From the NCBI GenBank assembly GCA_016716185.1, contig JADJWV010000002.1, positions 658,501 to 722,500 on the forward strand: 64,000 nt of DNA, given 5' to 3'. Position 1 is the stretch's first letter, and the number at the start of each line of letters is the position of its first letter. Both the position numbers and the translations under genes were made by a program. Source of the stretch: Saprospiraceae bacterium. Lineage in GTDB: Bacteria > Bacteroidota > Bacteroidia > Chitinophagales > Saprospiraceae. Below the pieces are notes generated by a model that worked only from the letters and a program-made list of their open reading frames with translations, had not been told where the DNA came from and did no database searches. This document shows, piece by piece, positions 45,659 to 54,589 of the stretch.

Positions 45659-46552
45659 ATGAAAAATTTAAGTTATGCCATTTTAGCGGTGTCGATGTTA
45701 TTTTCTTGTGTATCCAGTAAAAAATACAAAGATCTGGAAGCACAGATGAACGATGCTAAAATGAATCTGCAGAAGTGTCAGGAATCTCTGAGTGACTGTG
45801 AAAAGCAAAAAAATCAGCTGGCTGACGATTGTAAAATGAAAACAGGTAAACTGGAATCCGAAATGTCTGCCAAAGAAGGTAAAATCAAATCGCTTGAAGA
45901 ACAATTGGACATGTTCAAAAAGACCAATAACAATTTATTGGACAGACTTTCCGATTTATCTATTGTCAGTAAATCCGGTGCAGAAAGCATTCGTAAATCT
46001 TTAGATGCATTAAACGAGAAAGACCGGCAGTTGAGTGCTTTAAATAAAGCTATGGCAAAAAAGGATTCGATCATGTTGAATCTCGTGATCAATTTGAAGA
46101 GATCTCTTCAGGGTGTGAATTCAGACGATGTAAATGTCGAAGTAAAACATGGAGTTGTTTTTATTTCCCTATCGGATAAAATGTTATTCAGATCAGCCAG
46201 CGCTGTCATCAATGAGAGTGCCGGAAAAGTATTGGATAAAATTGCCAAAGTGCTGAATGACCATAAAGATTTAAATATACTTATCGAAGGCCACACCGAT
46301 AATGTGCCCATGTCAAATGAATGCGTGGCAGACAACTGGGACCTCAGCGCTAAACGTGCTACTGCTGTGGTGCGTACTTTGCAATCCAAATACAAAGTGG
46401 AACCTTCCCGGATGACCGCAGGAGGCAGATCAGAATATGTGCCTAAAGATGCCAACACAACTGCTCAGGGCCGCCAGAAAAACCGCAGAACAGAAATCAT
46501 CATTTTGCCTAAACTCGACCAGTTTTTTGAAATGATCAATCCAAAGATGTAA
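45659..46552 (+). CDS. OmpA-family peptidoglycan-binding lipoprotein
   Basis: A 297-aa protein. The signal peptide has a lipobox-like SMLFSC (lipid-modified cysteine at about 17). A long coiled coil follows at about 25-150, with heptad-like Leu/Lys/Glu and KDLEAQMNDAKMN repeats. The C-terminal OmpA/MotB domain (about 160-285) contains VFISLSDKMLFRSASAVI, the peptidoglycan-binding LIEGHTDNVPM (aspartate) and DLSAKRATAVVRTL, and ends with the R-N-R-R-T-E motif. The protein probably bridges the outer membrane and the peptidoglycan. It is monocistronic, with a promoter-like motif upstream and a strong terminator downstream. Confidence 0.9.
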   Translation: MKNLSYAILAVSMLFSCVSSKKYKDLEAQMNDAKMNLQKCQESLSDCEKQKNQLADDCKMKTGKLESEMSAKEGKIKSLEEQLDMFKKTNNNLLDRLSDLSIVSKSGAESIRKSLDALNEKDRQLSALNKAMAKKDSIMLNLVINLKRSLQGVNSDDVNVEVKHGVVFISLSDKMLFRSASAVINESAGKVLDKIAKVLNDHKDLNILIEGHTDNVPMSNECVADNWDLSAKRATAVVRTLQSKYKVEPSRMTAGGRSEYVPKDANTTAQGRQKNRRTEIIILPKLDQFFEMINPKM

Positions 46553-46984
46553 TTCACCCAAGCCTAAAAATTAAAAAGCCACTTCCTTTCGGGAGTGGCT
46601 TTTTTATATTTATCCGGATCATTTTCATCCCCAAAGAAAATTTGGAAGCCGATCATACGCTTCAACCGGAGCTTTAAGCGCTGCGAAATGAAATTGCTAC
46701 ATGAACGCAGTATTAAATTTTAAACTCCTTAACACATTATAAAAAAATTTAATTTATAAGTTACTTTTAATCAAAAATATATAACTTACAATTATTTACT
46801 ATTTAATTTTCTTTACACTTCCGCCCGGATTAGGTACATTTTTTTGGCGAAATCGTTTTATAATTACGCCCGACTTAATGTTTGATTTTTTTAAATCGAC
46901 AACATTATTTGGTTGGAATCAAAAATTTAGGTACTTATCAAAATAATATTTCACATATTTTAAAACTGCTAATTTAAATCTATT
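46553..46984. other. Intergenic region upstream of exbB
   Basis: 432 bp. It holds the OmpA-gene terminator, then an AT-rich stretch (about 46725-46975) that probably carries the exbB operon promoter. No clear -33/-7 pair could be fixed. Confidence 0.5.
46573..46606 (+). terminator. Rho-independent terminator after OmpA gene
   Basis: The stem AGCCACT / AGTGGCT has a 10-nt loop and is followed by TTTTTTA, about 24 bp after the OmpA-gene stop. Confidence 0.8.
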
Positions 46985-47809
46985 ATGAGCAATCAAAACG
47001 CGAAGACTGACAAAAATGCCTCGAGCAGTAAGTTTAGTTCATTATTTGCTGCCATTGCAATCCCAACTGCATTTGTAATCGGGGTATCGGTTTACATTTT
47101 TATTTTGGGCGATCCTTCTCACTTTGAAAATGGGGATCCCAAAGGTCACCCTCATCCGGGTGATTATTTGGGAATGATGTATAAAGGAGGTCCCATGGTT
47201 CCAATACTCATGACAAATTTTATCATTGTTTTATCAGTGATTATTGAGAGGATGATTACTATTGGGGCGGCGTCAGGCAAAGGTTCTATACAGACCTTTG
47301 TAAGAAAGATTAAAAACTTTTTGGATCAGAACCAGATCGATCAGGCCATTACCTGCTGCGACCAGCAAAAAGGTTCTGTAGCCAATGTGATCCGCGAAGG
47401 TCTTGGCAAATACAAAGAAATGTCTGTTAACAACCAACTGGATAACGAACACAAAGTGCTGGCCATTCAGAAGGAAATTGAGGAATCGACCTCTTTGGAA
47501 TTGCCTGTATTGGAGAAAAACCTGGTCATCCTTGCAACCATCTCTTCTGTGGCTACCCTTTTGGGACTTTTAGGAACAGTTTTCGGGATGATCCGCGCAT
47601 TCTCAGCCATTGCTACAGCGGGTGCTCCGGATGCAGTTGCACTGTCTACCGGTATTTCCGAAGCCCTGATCAATACGGCTTTAGGTATTGGTACATCTGC
47701 TTTAGCCATCATTTCATACAACTATTTCACTACTAGAATTGATGGAATGACTTATGGAATTGACGAAGCAGGATTTACAATAGCCCAAACCTTTGCTTCC
47801 AAGCACTAA
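46985..47809 (+). CDS. exbB: MotA/TolQ/ExbB proton channel family protein
   Basis: 274-aa inner-membrane channel subunit of the TonB motor; with ExbD it uses the proton gradient to energise TonB. One transmembrane segment lies near 18-40, a second near 75-93 (MVPILMTNFIIVLSVIIERM), then a cytoplasmic helical domain (about 100-160). The conserved pair of helices (about 175-245) contains NLVILATISSVATLLGLLGTVFGMIRAFSAI, followed by STGISEALINTALGIGTSALAI. The long charged N-terminal tail and the HPHPGDY loop are typical of Bacteroidota ExbB. It heads the exbB-exbD-exbD-tonB operon. Confidence 0.94.
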   Translation: MSNQNAKTDKNASSSKFSSLFAAIAIPTAFVIGVSVYIFILGDPSHFENGDPKGHPHPGDYLGMMYKGGPMVPILMTNFIIVLSVIIERMITIGAASGKGSIQTFVRKIKNFLDQNQIDQAITCCDQQKGSVANVIREGLGKYKEMSVNNQLDNEHKVLAIQKEIEESTSLELPVLEKNLVILATISSVATLLGLLGTVFGMIRAFSAIATAGAPDAVALSTGISEALINTALGIGTSALAIISYNYFTTRIDGMTYGIDEAGFTIAQTFASKH

Positions 47810-47829
47810 TTCAATTAAAATTTATTGGC

Positions 47830-48435
47830 ATGCCAAAAGTTAAGGTTCCACGGAAGAGCACAACAATAGACATGACGGCCATGTGCGACGTTGCATTTCT
47901 GTTGTTGACCTTCTTTATCCTTACTACCAAATTCAGGCCGCAGGAGGTTGTCGAAATTGACATTCCCTCCTCCACCGCGCAAATTCCAATTCCGGACAAG
48001 GATATTCTCATGTTTCAGATCGCTCCCGACGGAAGAGCTTTTTTCGGGTTGGACGATCAAATTACCCGTCTGAAATTGTTGAACCGATTGGAAGAAGGAT
48101 ATCAGATAAAATTTACAGAAGACCAAAAGGAAGCATTCAAACTCGTTGAGTTGTGGGGAATGAATATCAGGGAACTACCCGCGTATTTATCGCTCGATGC
48201 GAATTCAAGGGCACATTTCAAACATCCGGGACTGGTTATTGATACAACAAGCGGCGAGCACCAGCTGGAAGACCTGATCCTTTGGTCGAGACAGGAAAAC
48301 AACAACCTGAGAATAGCGATTAAAGCTGATAAAACAACAGAATACAGAGCATTTGATAAAATTATCGAAGCCCTGCAAAATCGAAAAGTAAACCGTTTCA
48401 ACCTGATCACCTCAGCCAGAAGTGCCCAGGAATAA
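47830..48435 (+). CDS. exbD: ExbD/TolR family protein, first copy
   Basis: 201-aa ExbD-type protein with a single N-terminal transmembrane helix (about 20-42, MTAMCDVAFLLLTFFILTT). The conserved proton-relay aspartate lies in the MCD segment at its beginning. A periplasmic domain follows, with the sequence LRIAIKADKTTEYRAFDKIIEAL (about 155-180), typical of the family C-terminal part. It starts about 20 bp after exbB. Bacteroidota operons usually have two different ExbD copies here. Confidence 0.92.
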   Translation: MPKVKVPRKSTTIDMTAMCDVAFLLLTFFILTTKFRPQEVVEIDIPSSTAQIPIPDKDILMFQIAPDGRAFFGLDDQITRLKLLNRLEEGYQIKFTEDQKEAFKLVELWGMNIRELPAYLSLDANSRAHFKHPGLVIDTTSGEHQLEDLILWSRQENNNLRIAIKADKTTEYRAFDKIIEALQNRKVNRFNLITSARSAQE

Positions 48436-48464
48436 TCAATACAACATTTTAAAATCAAGATGTT

Positions 48465-49037
48465 ATGGCTGAAATGAATGTACCCGAAAGTGGTGCGAAA
48501 AAAGGCAAGAAGAAATCGCGATCGAAAAAAATGTCCACCCGGGTAGATTTAACTGCCATGGTGGATCTGGGGTTTTTGCTGATCACATTTTTTATGTTGG
48601 CTACTACGTTCAACAAGCCAAAAACGATGGAGATCATCAAACCCGCTAAAGAGGATAAGATTAAAGATGAAGAGATCCCGGCAATCAAAATGTCGAAGAC
48701 GGTTACCCTGTTACTCGGGTCTAATGACAAAGTGTTTTGGTACGTATCTCCTGATGAGGTCAATGCAGATACTGAATTAAGCATGGACAGTGTGGATTAC
48801 AGCCCGAATGGACTCAGAAAGGTTATTCAAAGGAGGATTAAGGAAGTCCACGAGCAGTGGACAGACACTACAAACTTATTTGTGATGATCAAGCCACTTC
48901 CCACATCGAAGTACAAAAATATTGTCGACGTACTCGATGAAATGACCATCAACGATGTAAAGACTTATGCCATTTTAAAGCCGGACGATCCCGTCGATAG
49001 TGTGGTTTGTGTTAAAATTGGGCAGGTAAGGAAATAA
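48465..49037 (+). CDS. exbD: ExbD/TolR family protein, second copy
   Basis: 190-aa second ExbD with the basic N-terminus KKGKKKSRSKKMST, a single transmembrane helix (about 26-48, VDLTAMVDLGFLLITFFML) and the conserved aspartate in MVDLG. The periplasmic part includes NLFVMIKPLPTSKYKNIVDVLDEM and ends with YAILKPDDPVDS. It differs strongly from the first copy outside the helix, fitting hetero-oligomer formation. It starts about 30 bp after the first exbD. Confidence 0.92.
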   Translation: MAEMNVPESGAKKGKKKSRSKKMSTRVDLTAMVDLGFLLITFFMLATTFNKPKTMEIIKPAKEDKIKDEEIPAIKMSKTVTLLLGSNDKVFWYVSPDEVNADTELSMDSVDYSPNGLRKVIQRRIKEVHEQWTDTTNLFVMIKPLPTSKYKNIVDVLDEMTINDVKTYAILKPDDPVDSVVCVKIGQVRK

Positions 49038-49083
49038 TTGAGAGTTTTAGTTGTTATACTTTTTAAGGATTAAAGTCAAAAAC

Positions 49084-49902
49084 ATGGAAAAAAAGGATTA
49101 TTTAAAGCTCTCCTGGGACGACATGATCTTCGAAGGTCGCAATAAATCTTATGGAGCTTACATTCTCCGCAAGATATACGACAACAACATGTCGAAAGCC
49201 CTGATTTTAGGTATTTTGCTTTTCGTTTTTGGTGTGAGCAGTCCGATGATCATCAAAATGGTCAGAGGCTGGATTCCCGAAAAAGCAAACAAGGATATTA
49301 TGAAGGAAGTGATCCTTGCCGAACCGCCTCCATTGGATCCAAATAAACCACCACCTCCTCCGCCTCCTAAAGTGGAACCACCCCCTATTAAAGATCAGAT
49401 AAAGTTCGTTCCTCCTAAAGTTAAAAAAGACGAAGAAGTCGAAGAAGAAGAACCACCACCGCCAACAATTGAAGAAATGGAAGACAAAGAAGTTTCTGAT
49501 GTGACGCGGGAAGGGGAAGAAGGAGGAGTTGATGCCTCGTTGGTTGAACCTCCACCAGTTGTTGAAGAAGCACCAAAGGAAGTGGAGCCCTTCAAATTCG
49601 TGGAACAAATGCCCACCTTTCCGGATGGAGAAGCAGCCATGATGAAGTACATACGTGAGCACGTACGTTATCCTTCAATAGCCAAAGAAAACGGGATTGA
49701 AGGAACGGTTGTGATACAATTTGTTGTGACCTCATCAGGTAATATCAACAAGGTGCAGGTGGCCCGGGGAATCGGTGGAGGTTGTGATGAAGAGGCTGTT
49801 CGCGTGGTTAAATCCATGCCTAACTGGAAACCCGGCAAGCACAATGGAAAAGCAGTACCTGTAAGTTTTACGCTGCCCATCAGATTCAAGCTGGAAGGCT
49901 AA
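49084..49902 (+). CDS. tonB: Energy transducer TonB
   Basis: 272-aa inner-membrane anchored protein that spans the periplasm and drives TonB-dependent receptors. The start at ATG 49084 (MEKKDYLKLSWDDMIFEGRN) is preferred; an upstream in-frame ATG at 49051 adds 11 unlikely residues. The N-terminal KSYGAYILRK motif is the Bacteroidota signature, and the transmembrane helix spans about 38-55. A proline-rich spacer (about 85-120, runs of P and E) and an acidic VEEEEPPPP part follow. The C-terminal TonB domain (about 180-272) contains FPDGEAAMMKYIREHVRYP, then GIEGTVVIQFVV and ARGIGGGCDEEAVRVVKSMPNWKPG. It completes the exbB-exbD-exbD-tonB unit. Confidence 0.95.
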   Translation: MEKKDYLKLSWDDMIFEGRNKSYGAYILRKIYDNNMSKALILGILLFVFGVSSPMIIKMVRGWIPEKANKDIMKEVILAEPPPLDPNKPPPPPPPKVEPPPIKDQIKFVPPKVKKDEEVEEEEPPPPTIEEMEDKEVSDVTREGEEGGVDASLVEPPPVVEEAPKEVEPFKFVEQMPTFPDGEAAMMKYIREHVRYPSIAKENGIEGTVVIQFVVTSSGNINKVQVARGIGGGCDEEAVRVVKSMPNWKPGKHNGKAVPVSFTLPIRFKLEG

Positions 49903-49910
49903 GCCTAAAC

Positions 49911-50087
49911 ATGCTTACGCGGAAACTGATTTATTGGATTCTTGCGGCTAGTTATTTCGGATTAGGAATTTTTATCTGGTATACAGAGTTTGTACAGACC
50001 CCCTGGCATATTGTATTTGCTGTTGCATGCTTTATTGTGGGTATACTGAGATTCAGGAAAGCATTCCATGCGAATGACCTGGATTGA
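49911..50087 (+). CDS. Small 58-aa two-helix membrane protein
   Basis: A short ORF 8 bp after tonB, starting ATG: MLTRKLIYWILAASYFGLG, then an aromatic turn (WYTEFVQTPWH) and a second hydrophobic segment (IVFAVACFIVGILRF) with a charged end. The two-helix hairpin layout, codon usage like its neighbours and position directly behind the TonB operon suggest it is real. No family recognised; it could modulate the motor or be unrelated. Confidence 0.55.
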   Translation: MLTRKLIYWILAASYFGLGIFIWYTEFVQTPWHIVFAVACFIVGILRFRKAFHANDLD

Positions 50088-50265
50088 TTTTATTTACTGA
50101 AAATTATTTTCAATTGGAAAAAAAGTGCGAATCTTGATATTTGCAGTACATCCATTCGAAGCCATATATTTAAAATGATATTCATCCGATAGTTTCAAAT
50201 GCTTCTAAAAAAAGTAATACCTTCAGAATTTAAATATATGGACGCCGGAAGGATTAAATTGCTTT

Positions 50266-51723
50266 ATGGAATCATTTGACTTTTTATCTTTTGCCATTGG
50301 AGTCTGTTTGGGCCTGATAGCCTTGTTGTTATTCTGGCTCCAGTCATACAAATCCAAAGAAGCCGGTGTAAACAGAGAGGCAGACATCTCCGCGAAGAAT
50401 CAGATGTTGGAACAAATGAATGCCGAACTCCGTCAGGAGTTGGAAAAATGGCAACAAAGATTGGAATTGAATCAGGAAGAACTCAGGAAGCTGAATGCAG
50501 AATACAGCGCACGCAGTCAGTCCTTGTTGCATCAACAGGAATCACTGGAAAACACACTTAAAGAACTGGGTTCTGCGAAAATGGAATTCCAAAATCTGCA
50601 GAAAGAACATTTTGAGTTTAAACAAAAAGCAGCGGAATACCAGAGTCAGAATAAACATTTACTCGATAAACTTCAATCACAGAAACTTGAATTTGAAGAG
50701 CTCAGAAAACAGTCCTATTTTGAATTTCAGAATATTGCCAACAAAATTCTCGATGAAAAAACACAAAAATTTACGGCAAGCAACAAAGAAAATATAGACA
50801 ATTTGTTGAAGCCTTTGGGAGAGAATCTGGAAACATTTAAAAAGAAGGTCGAAGAAACTTACGATAAGGAATCCAAACAGCGCTTTTCACTGGAGGAAAA
50901 AGTAAAAGAACTGGTGGAGATGAATCAGCGATTAAGTCAGGAAGCGAATAATCTGGCCTCTGCATTAAAAGGACAGTCGAAAAAACAAGGAAATTGGGGA
51001 GAAGTCATTTTGGAGAGCATCCTTGAAAAATCGGGCCTGGTTAAAGACCGGGAATATAAAATACAGGTCAGTGTCCAGAACGAAGACGGAAGAAGATTCC
51101 AACCCGACATTGTAGTTTATTTGCCCGAATCCCGGGCCATCGTCATCGATTCGAAAGTTTCGCTTGTAGCTTACGACCGGTATTCATCCAGTGAAATCAA
51201 GGAAGAACAGGACGCGGCATTGAAAGAACACATTGGATCTATATACAGACACATCGACGAGTTAAGCGACAAACGATACGACACTGTCGCCGGGACTTTG
51301 GATTTTACCATGATGTTTATCCCAATCGAGCCGGCATATTTATTGGCTATTCAACAGGATGCTGAACTATGGGCGTATGCCTATGCCAAACGGATCTTGC
51401 TGATCAGTCCGACCAATCTCATCGCAGCCCTCAAACTGGTGGCAGATCTCTGGAAGAGGGAGCAACAAAGTAAAAATGCCCTGGAAATAGCCCGACAGGG
51501 AGAAAAATTGTACGACAAGATCGTGGGATTTCTGGATACCATGGAAGACGTTGGCAAACACATCAACAAGACTCAGGACAGCTACCTCAAGGCCATCGGA
51601 CAACTCAAAGACGGCCGGGGTAGTGTAGTGAAACAAGCACAGACCTTAAAAAAATTAGGCATCCTTTCGCAAAAAGAAATTCCGGATACCTTGATTCCGT
51701 TTGAGGATGAAACTGAATCCTGA
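50266..51723 (+). CDS. rmuC: DNA recombination protein RmuC
   Basis: A 485-aa RmuC-family protein. An N-terminal membrane helix (about 8-26) is followed by a coiled coil of about 150 residues (Gln/Glu/Leu rich, 30-200). The conserved RmuC nuclease-like domain lies in the second half: GNWGEVILESILEKSGL near 246, the metal-binding FQPDIVVYLPESRAIVIDSKVSLVAY (PD and DSK) near 277-302, and the FIPIEPAYLLAI and LISPTNLIAAL segments near 362-400. RmuC proteins limit inversion and recombination at short repeats. It stands alone; the AT-rich 51.75-52.07 kb gap follows. Confidence 0.94.
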   Translation: MESFDFLSFAIGVCLGLIALLLFWLQSYKSKEAGVNREADISAKNQMLEQMNAELRQELEKWQQRLELNQEELRKLNAEYSARSQSLLHQQESLENTLKELGSAKMEFQNLQKEHFEFKQKAAEYQSQNKHLLDKLQSQKLEFEELRKQSYFEFQNIANKILDEKTQKFTASNKENIDNLLKPLGENLETFKKKVEETYDKESKQRFSLEEKVKELVEMNQRLSQEANNLASALKGQSKKQGNWGEVILESILEKSGLVKDREYKIQVSVQNEDGRRFQPDIVVYLPESRAIVIDSKVSLVAYDRYSSSEIKEEQDAALKEHIGSIYRHIDELSDKRYDTVAGTLDFTMMFIPIEPAYLLAIQQDAELWAYAYAKRILLISPTNLIAALKLVADLWKREQQSKNALEIARQGEKLYDKIVGFLDTMEDVGKHINKTQDSYLKAIGQLKDGRGSVVKQAQTLKKLGILSQKEIPDTLIPFEDETES

Positions 51724-52071
51724 TGTCTTCAATCTGAAGAATTGTGGTACGTTAAAAGTTTATACCTAACAATTGTTAGTTTTAAAGGGACCAAGAAACC
51801 TCAAATAAATTTGTAAGCAATTTTGTTCGGAAAAGAGAAATCCAGGCCTGACCAGGACCTGAATGCATAGCGAACAGGAAATGGCCTATAAAATATTATT
51901 TATTTTTATAATATAATAGGTTCTAATTTTGAATATTAAATACATTATAAAATATAATAATATAAATATTATTAACCTTTCTATGTTAAATATCAGGCCC
52001 GGAACCAGATTCTATTAAGAATTCGTTAATTTTGGTGGTCTAATTACTTTATTCACATTTAAATAAATTCT
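51724..52071. other. AT-rich intergenic region with promoter candidate
   Basis: 348 bp. Positions 51890-51985 are very AT-rich with ATAATATAAT-like runs. The end carries a TAATTTTG motif (52027-52034) 38 bp before the next ATG. Confidence 0.5.
52027..52034 (+). promoter_or_regulatory. Candidate -7 promoter motif
   Basis: TAATTTTG matches TAnnTTTG exactly and lies 38 bp upstream of the T9SS gene start. No convincing -33 TTTG is visible at normal distance. Confidence 0.35.
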
Positions 52072-54108
52072 ATGAAGCAAATTTTACTATTTGTTTTTTG
52101 TTTAACTCTTGGTTATCAGGCCGTTGCTCAGGATACGTTTTTCGACGATTTTGAGTCTTATACCGCCGGTGCTTTCCTTGCAGCCAGCTCCAATCAATGG
52201 ACCACCTGGAGTGGTGTGAAAGGAGGAGCCGATGATGTCCGTGTAAGCAATGAAAGAGCTTACAGCGGGGTGAATTCTTTAAAATTTTTATCCACATCAG
52301 CAAGTGGTGGTCCTGCGGACGTCATTTTGCCTTTTGGAGGAAGAAGAACGTCAGGAACATTCACACTTGAAATGTGGATGTACGTCGTTGCCAACAAAGG
52401 CGCCTATTTTAATTTTCAGGGGAATGCAACGGTTGGTCAGGTCTGGTCTCTCGATGCATTTTTTGATCCCAATGGCGATGTGCGATTTACTTTGGGTACC
52501 GGGGGAGCAGCTTCAGTTGCCAGCGGAACTCATCCAAAGGGCAGCTGGTTTAATTTGAAAGTCGTTGCCAACATGACCGACAATAACTGGGAAGCATTTG
52601 TAGATGGACAATCGCTGGGTTCCTGGTCAAATCCTAACAACGCGGTTGCATCCATGGATTTATATCCAGTGAGTTCCAACAACCAGTCGGAGTATTTTAT
52701 CGATGACGTGAAATATACATTTGAACCCTTTGTCGCTCCGAATCTCGATGCATCGCTTACTTCCGCTGTTGTCCGTCCAAAAGCACTTACCGGTACTTCA
52801 TGGCCTGCCACTGTAAAAATCAAAAATGTGGGAAGAACTCAAATCACATCAGCTGAATTGGAGTGGTCGATCAACGGTGGCACTCCTGTAAAGGAAACTT
52901 TTACTTTAAGCCTGGATTCTTTAGCAGAATCCAATCCAATAACACTGAGTCAGATGGTGCCTTTCGGAGCAGGCAATACCAAAATTGATTTTGTACTTAC
53001 TTCTATTAATGGGGGGGCAGATGATAAAGCTGCCAACAATTCCAAATCTTTAAATCTCGAAGGTGTTACTCCAGCGCCTGGAAAGAAAATAGTCGTTGAG
53101 GAAGCGACAGGCACCTGGTGCCAATGGTGCCCAAGAGGTGCTGTTTATTTGGATTCTTTGACTAAACTATATCCGCACCATTTCATTGGCGTGGCTGTGC
53201 ATAACAGGGATCCCATGGCGGTAACTGTATATGATCAGGGACTCACAACGTTCCCTGGTTTCACCGGATTCCCAAGTGTGGTGACCAATCGCCGCACGCT
53301 TGGCGATCCAAGCGGTATTGAGCCTGTTTTTTACGATCAGATCGTCGAATTAACTCCGGTAACGCTGGATGTTGGCGCTGCTTTCGATCCGAATACCGGA
53401 AATTTAAAGATCGAAGCGAAAGCGCTGTTTTCTGAAGAAGTGAATGGCGATTACCGTTTCAATCTGGTTGTTGTTGAAGATGGTGTAAAAGGAACCGCAT
53501 CGGGTTATAATCAGGTTAACGCTTATGCAGGAGGTAATTCAGGCGTGATGGGTGGTTATGAGTTGTTGCCGAATCCGGTACCAGCTTCGCGCATGGTTTA
53601 CAACCATGTAGGAAGAGCCATTCTCGATGGTTGGGCCGGGGTACCCGGTTATCTGCCTACAGACATACCTGCCAATACAACTTACATTAAAGCATATGAG
53701 TATGTTATTCCTGCAACTTATGTTTTAGGAAACATTAAATTAGTTGCCATGATGCTGGACCCTAATGGAGAGATCATCAATGCTAATGAAGTGAGCTTCG
53801 ACGACGCACTTGCAAGAGGATTGTTTACTTCCAGTGAAAATCCGATAGCCGAAGGCTTCGATTGGTATATACATGCCGGACCTGGTTCAGATCTTGGGTA
53901 TATCCATTTTGACCTCAGCGAAACTGCCGACGTAAGTGTAGCAATTATGGATTTGTTTGGAAAAAATCTGGCCACTAAAAATTATGGCCAAATGTCTGGA
54001 GTTGTCGATCTTCCAATTCAAATGTCAGGCCTTGTCAAAGGAACTTATCTGGTAAAATTGAATGTAGATGGAAAATCCGATGTAAAGAAATTTGTAACCA
54101 CTAACTAA
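52072..54108 (+). CDS. T9SS-exported Omp28-like thioredoxin-fold protein with N-terminal lectin-like domain
   Basis: A 678-aa secreted protein. Signal peptide 1-21 (MKQILLFVFCLTLGYQAVAQ). A concanavalin/LamG-like beta-sandwich covers about 22-220 (FFDDFESYTAGAFLAASSNQW, later WEAFVDGQSLG). The Omp28-related thioredoxin-like domain (about 335-560) carries the CxxC motif in GTWCQWCPRGAVYLDSL (near residues 349-352), a HFIGVAVHNRDP segment and a cis-Pro-like GFPSVVTNRR. The C-terminal ~85 residues are a T9SS sorting domain (MDLFGKNLATKNYGQ ... LVKLNVDGKSDVKKF). It is functionally parallel to the 37618-39291 protein, with an added lectin-like front domain. A strong terminator follows. Confidence 0.85.
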   Translation: MKQILLFVFCLTLGYQAVAQDTFFDDFESYTAGAFLAASSNQWTTWSGVKGGADDVRVSNERAYSGVNSLKFLSTSASGGPADVILPFGGRRTSGTFTLEMWMYVVANKGAYFNFQGNATVGQVWSLDAFFDPNGDVRFTLGTGGAASVASGTHPKGSWFNLKVVANMTDNNWEAFVDGQSLGSWSNPNNAVASMDLYPVSSNNQSEYFIDDVKYTFEPFVAPNLDASLTSAVVRPKALTGTSWPATVKIKNVGRTQITSAELEWSINGGTPVKETFTLSLDSLAESNPITLSQMVPFGAGNTKIDFVLTSINGGADDKAANNSKSLNLEGVTPAPGKKIVVEEATGTWCQWCPRGAVYLDSLTKLYPHHFIGVAVHNRDPMAVTVYDQGLTTFPGFTGFPSVVTNRRTLGDPSGIEPVFYDQIVELTPVTLDVGAAFDPNTGNLKIEAKALFSEEVNGDYRFNLVVVEDGVKGTASGYNQVNAYAGGNSGVMGGYELLPNPVPASRMVYNHVGRAILDGWAGVPGYLPTDIPANTTYIKAYEYVIPATYVLGNIKLVAMMLDPNGEIINANEVSFDDALARGLFTSSENPIAEGFDWYIHAGPGSDLGYIHFDLSETADVSVAIMDLFGKNLATKNYGQMSGVVDLPIQMSGLVKGTYLVKLNVDGKSDVKKFVTTN

Positions 54109-54149
54109 TTGCAATAGGTACACAGGATAAAAATCCTGAAATGAAATCT

Positions 54150-54190
54150 AAAAAGCCATTCCATTATAACGGAATGGCTTTTTTTTTTTT
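54150..54190 (+). terminator. Rho-independent terminator of Omp28-like gene
   Basis: The stem AAGCCATTCC / GGAATGGCTT with a short loop is followed by a run of twelve T residues (54179-54190), about 42 bp after the stop codon. Confidence 0.9.
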
Positions 54191-54206
54191 CGTGCTGCTT
54201 AATTTA

Positions 54207-54340
54207 GGACACTGCTAAAAATCCCTGATACATCGTTGTGCAAATTTTTTAAACTCCTCTACCGCTGAGCGGGATACAGCAGTAAACTCTGAGTTAAAAA
54301 GATTCACACGCCTCGTCTGAGAGGTTTTTCTAAAGTTCCC
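54207..54340. mobile_element. MITE-like element, copy 2
   Basis: About 134 bp, roughly 88% identical by eye to 2468-2600, in the same orientation. The terminal repeats are weaker than in copy 1 (left GGACACTGCTAAAAA; right-end complement GGGAACTTTAGAAAA). The flanking direct repeat TTTA (54203-54206 and 54341-54344) fits a 4-bp target duplication. The internal stem CCGC/GCGG is kept although its loop sequence changed from CTT to TGA, suggesting the hairpin matters. Confidence 0.6.
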
Positions 54341-54505
54341 TTTATAAGGAATAAAGCAGATCCATGGAATAGAACGAGAAGATAGTTAATGGTTAATGAG
54401 AAGCTAACGTTCGTTAGTATGTATGAATTATTACCATGTTATGAACTTTTAACTTAAAGTTCCAATTGATTTGCAAACAATCGGTTTAGTTCTGTTGTTC
54501 ATTTC

Positions 54506-54570
54506 TAAAAGCCAAAAAGCCAAAAAGCCAAAAAGCCAAAAAGCCAAAAAGCCAAAAAGCCAAAAAGCCT
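54506..54570. repeat. AAAAAGCC octamer array (8 copies)
   Basis: Eight exact or near-exact 8-nt units AAAAAGCC, then two AAAAGTCT variants, between MITE copy 2 and the EnvC-like gene stop codon. Confidence 0.9.
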
Positions 54571-54589
54571 AAAAGTCTAAAAGTCTTCT

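Larger units (their letters stand above)
54109..54589. other. Intergenic region: terminator, MITE copy 2, octamers
   Basis: 481 bp. The terminator (54150-54190) is followed by MITE-like copy 2 (54207-54340), a stretch with TTAATGGTTAATGAG words, and an AAAAAGCC octamer array (54506-54570). No ORF. Confidence 0.7.

Noticed and set aside
49207..49662. 151-aa minus-strand frame opposite tonB
   Set aside because: Phe/Trp-rich product is the reverse reading of the proline-rich tonB spacer.
46985..49902. Flagellar motor or Tol-Pal system
   Set aside because: Two ExbD copies and a proline-rich TonB with the Bacteroidota N-terminal motif identify the TonB energising operon; no TolA/TolB/Pal in the unit.
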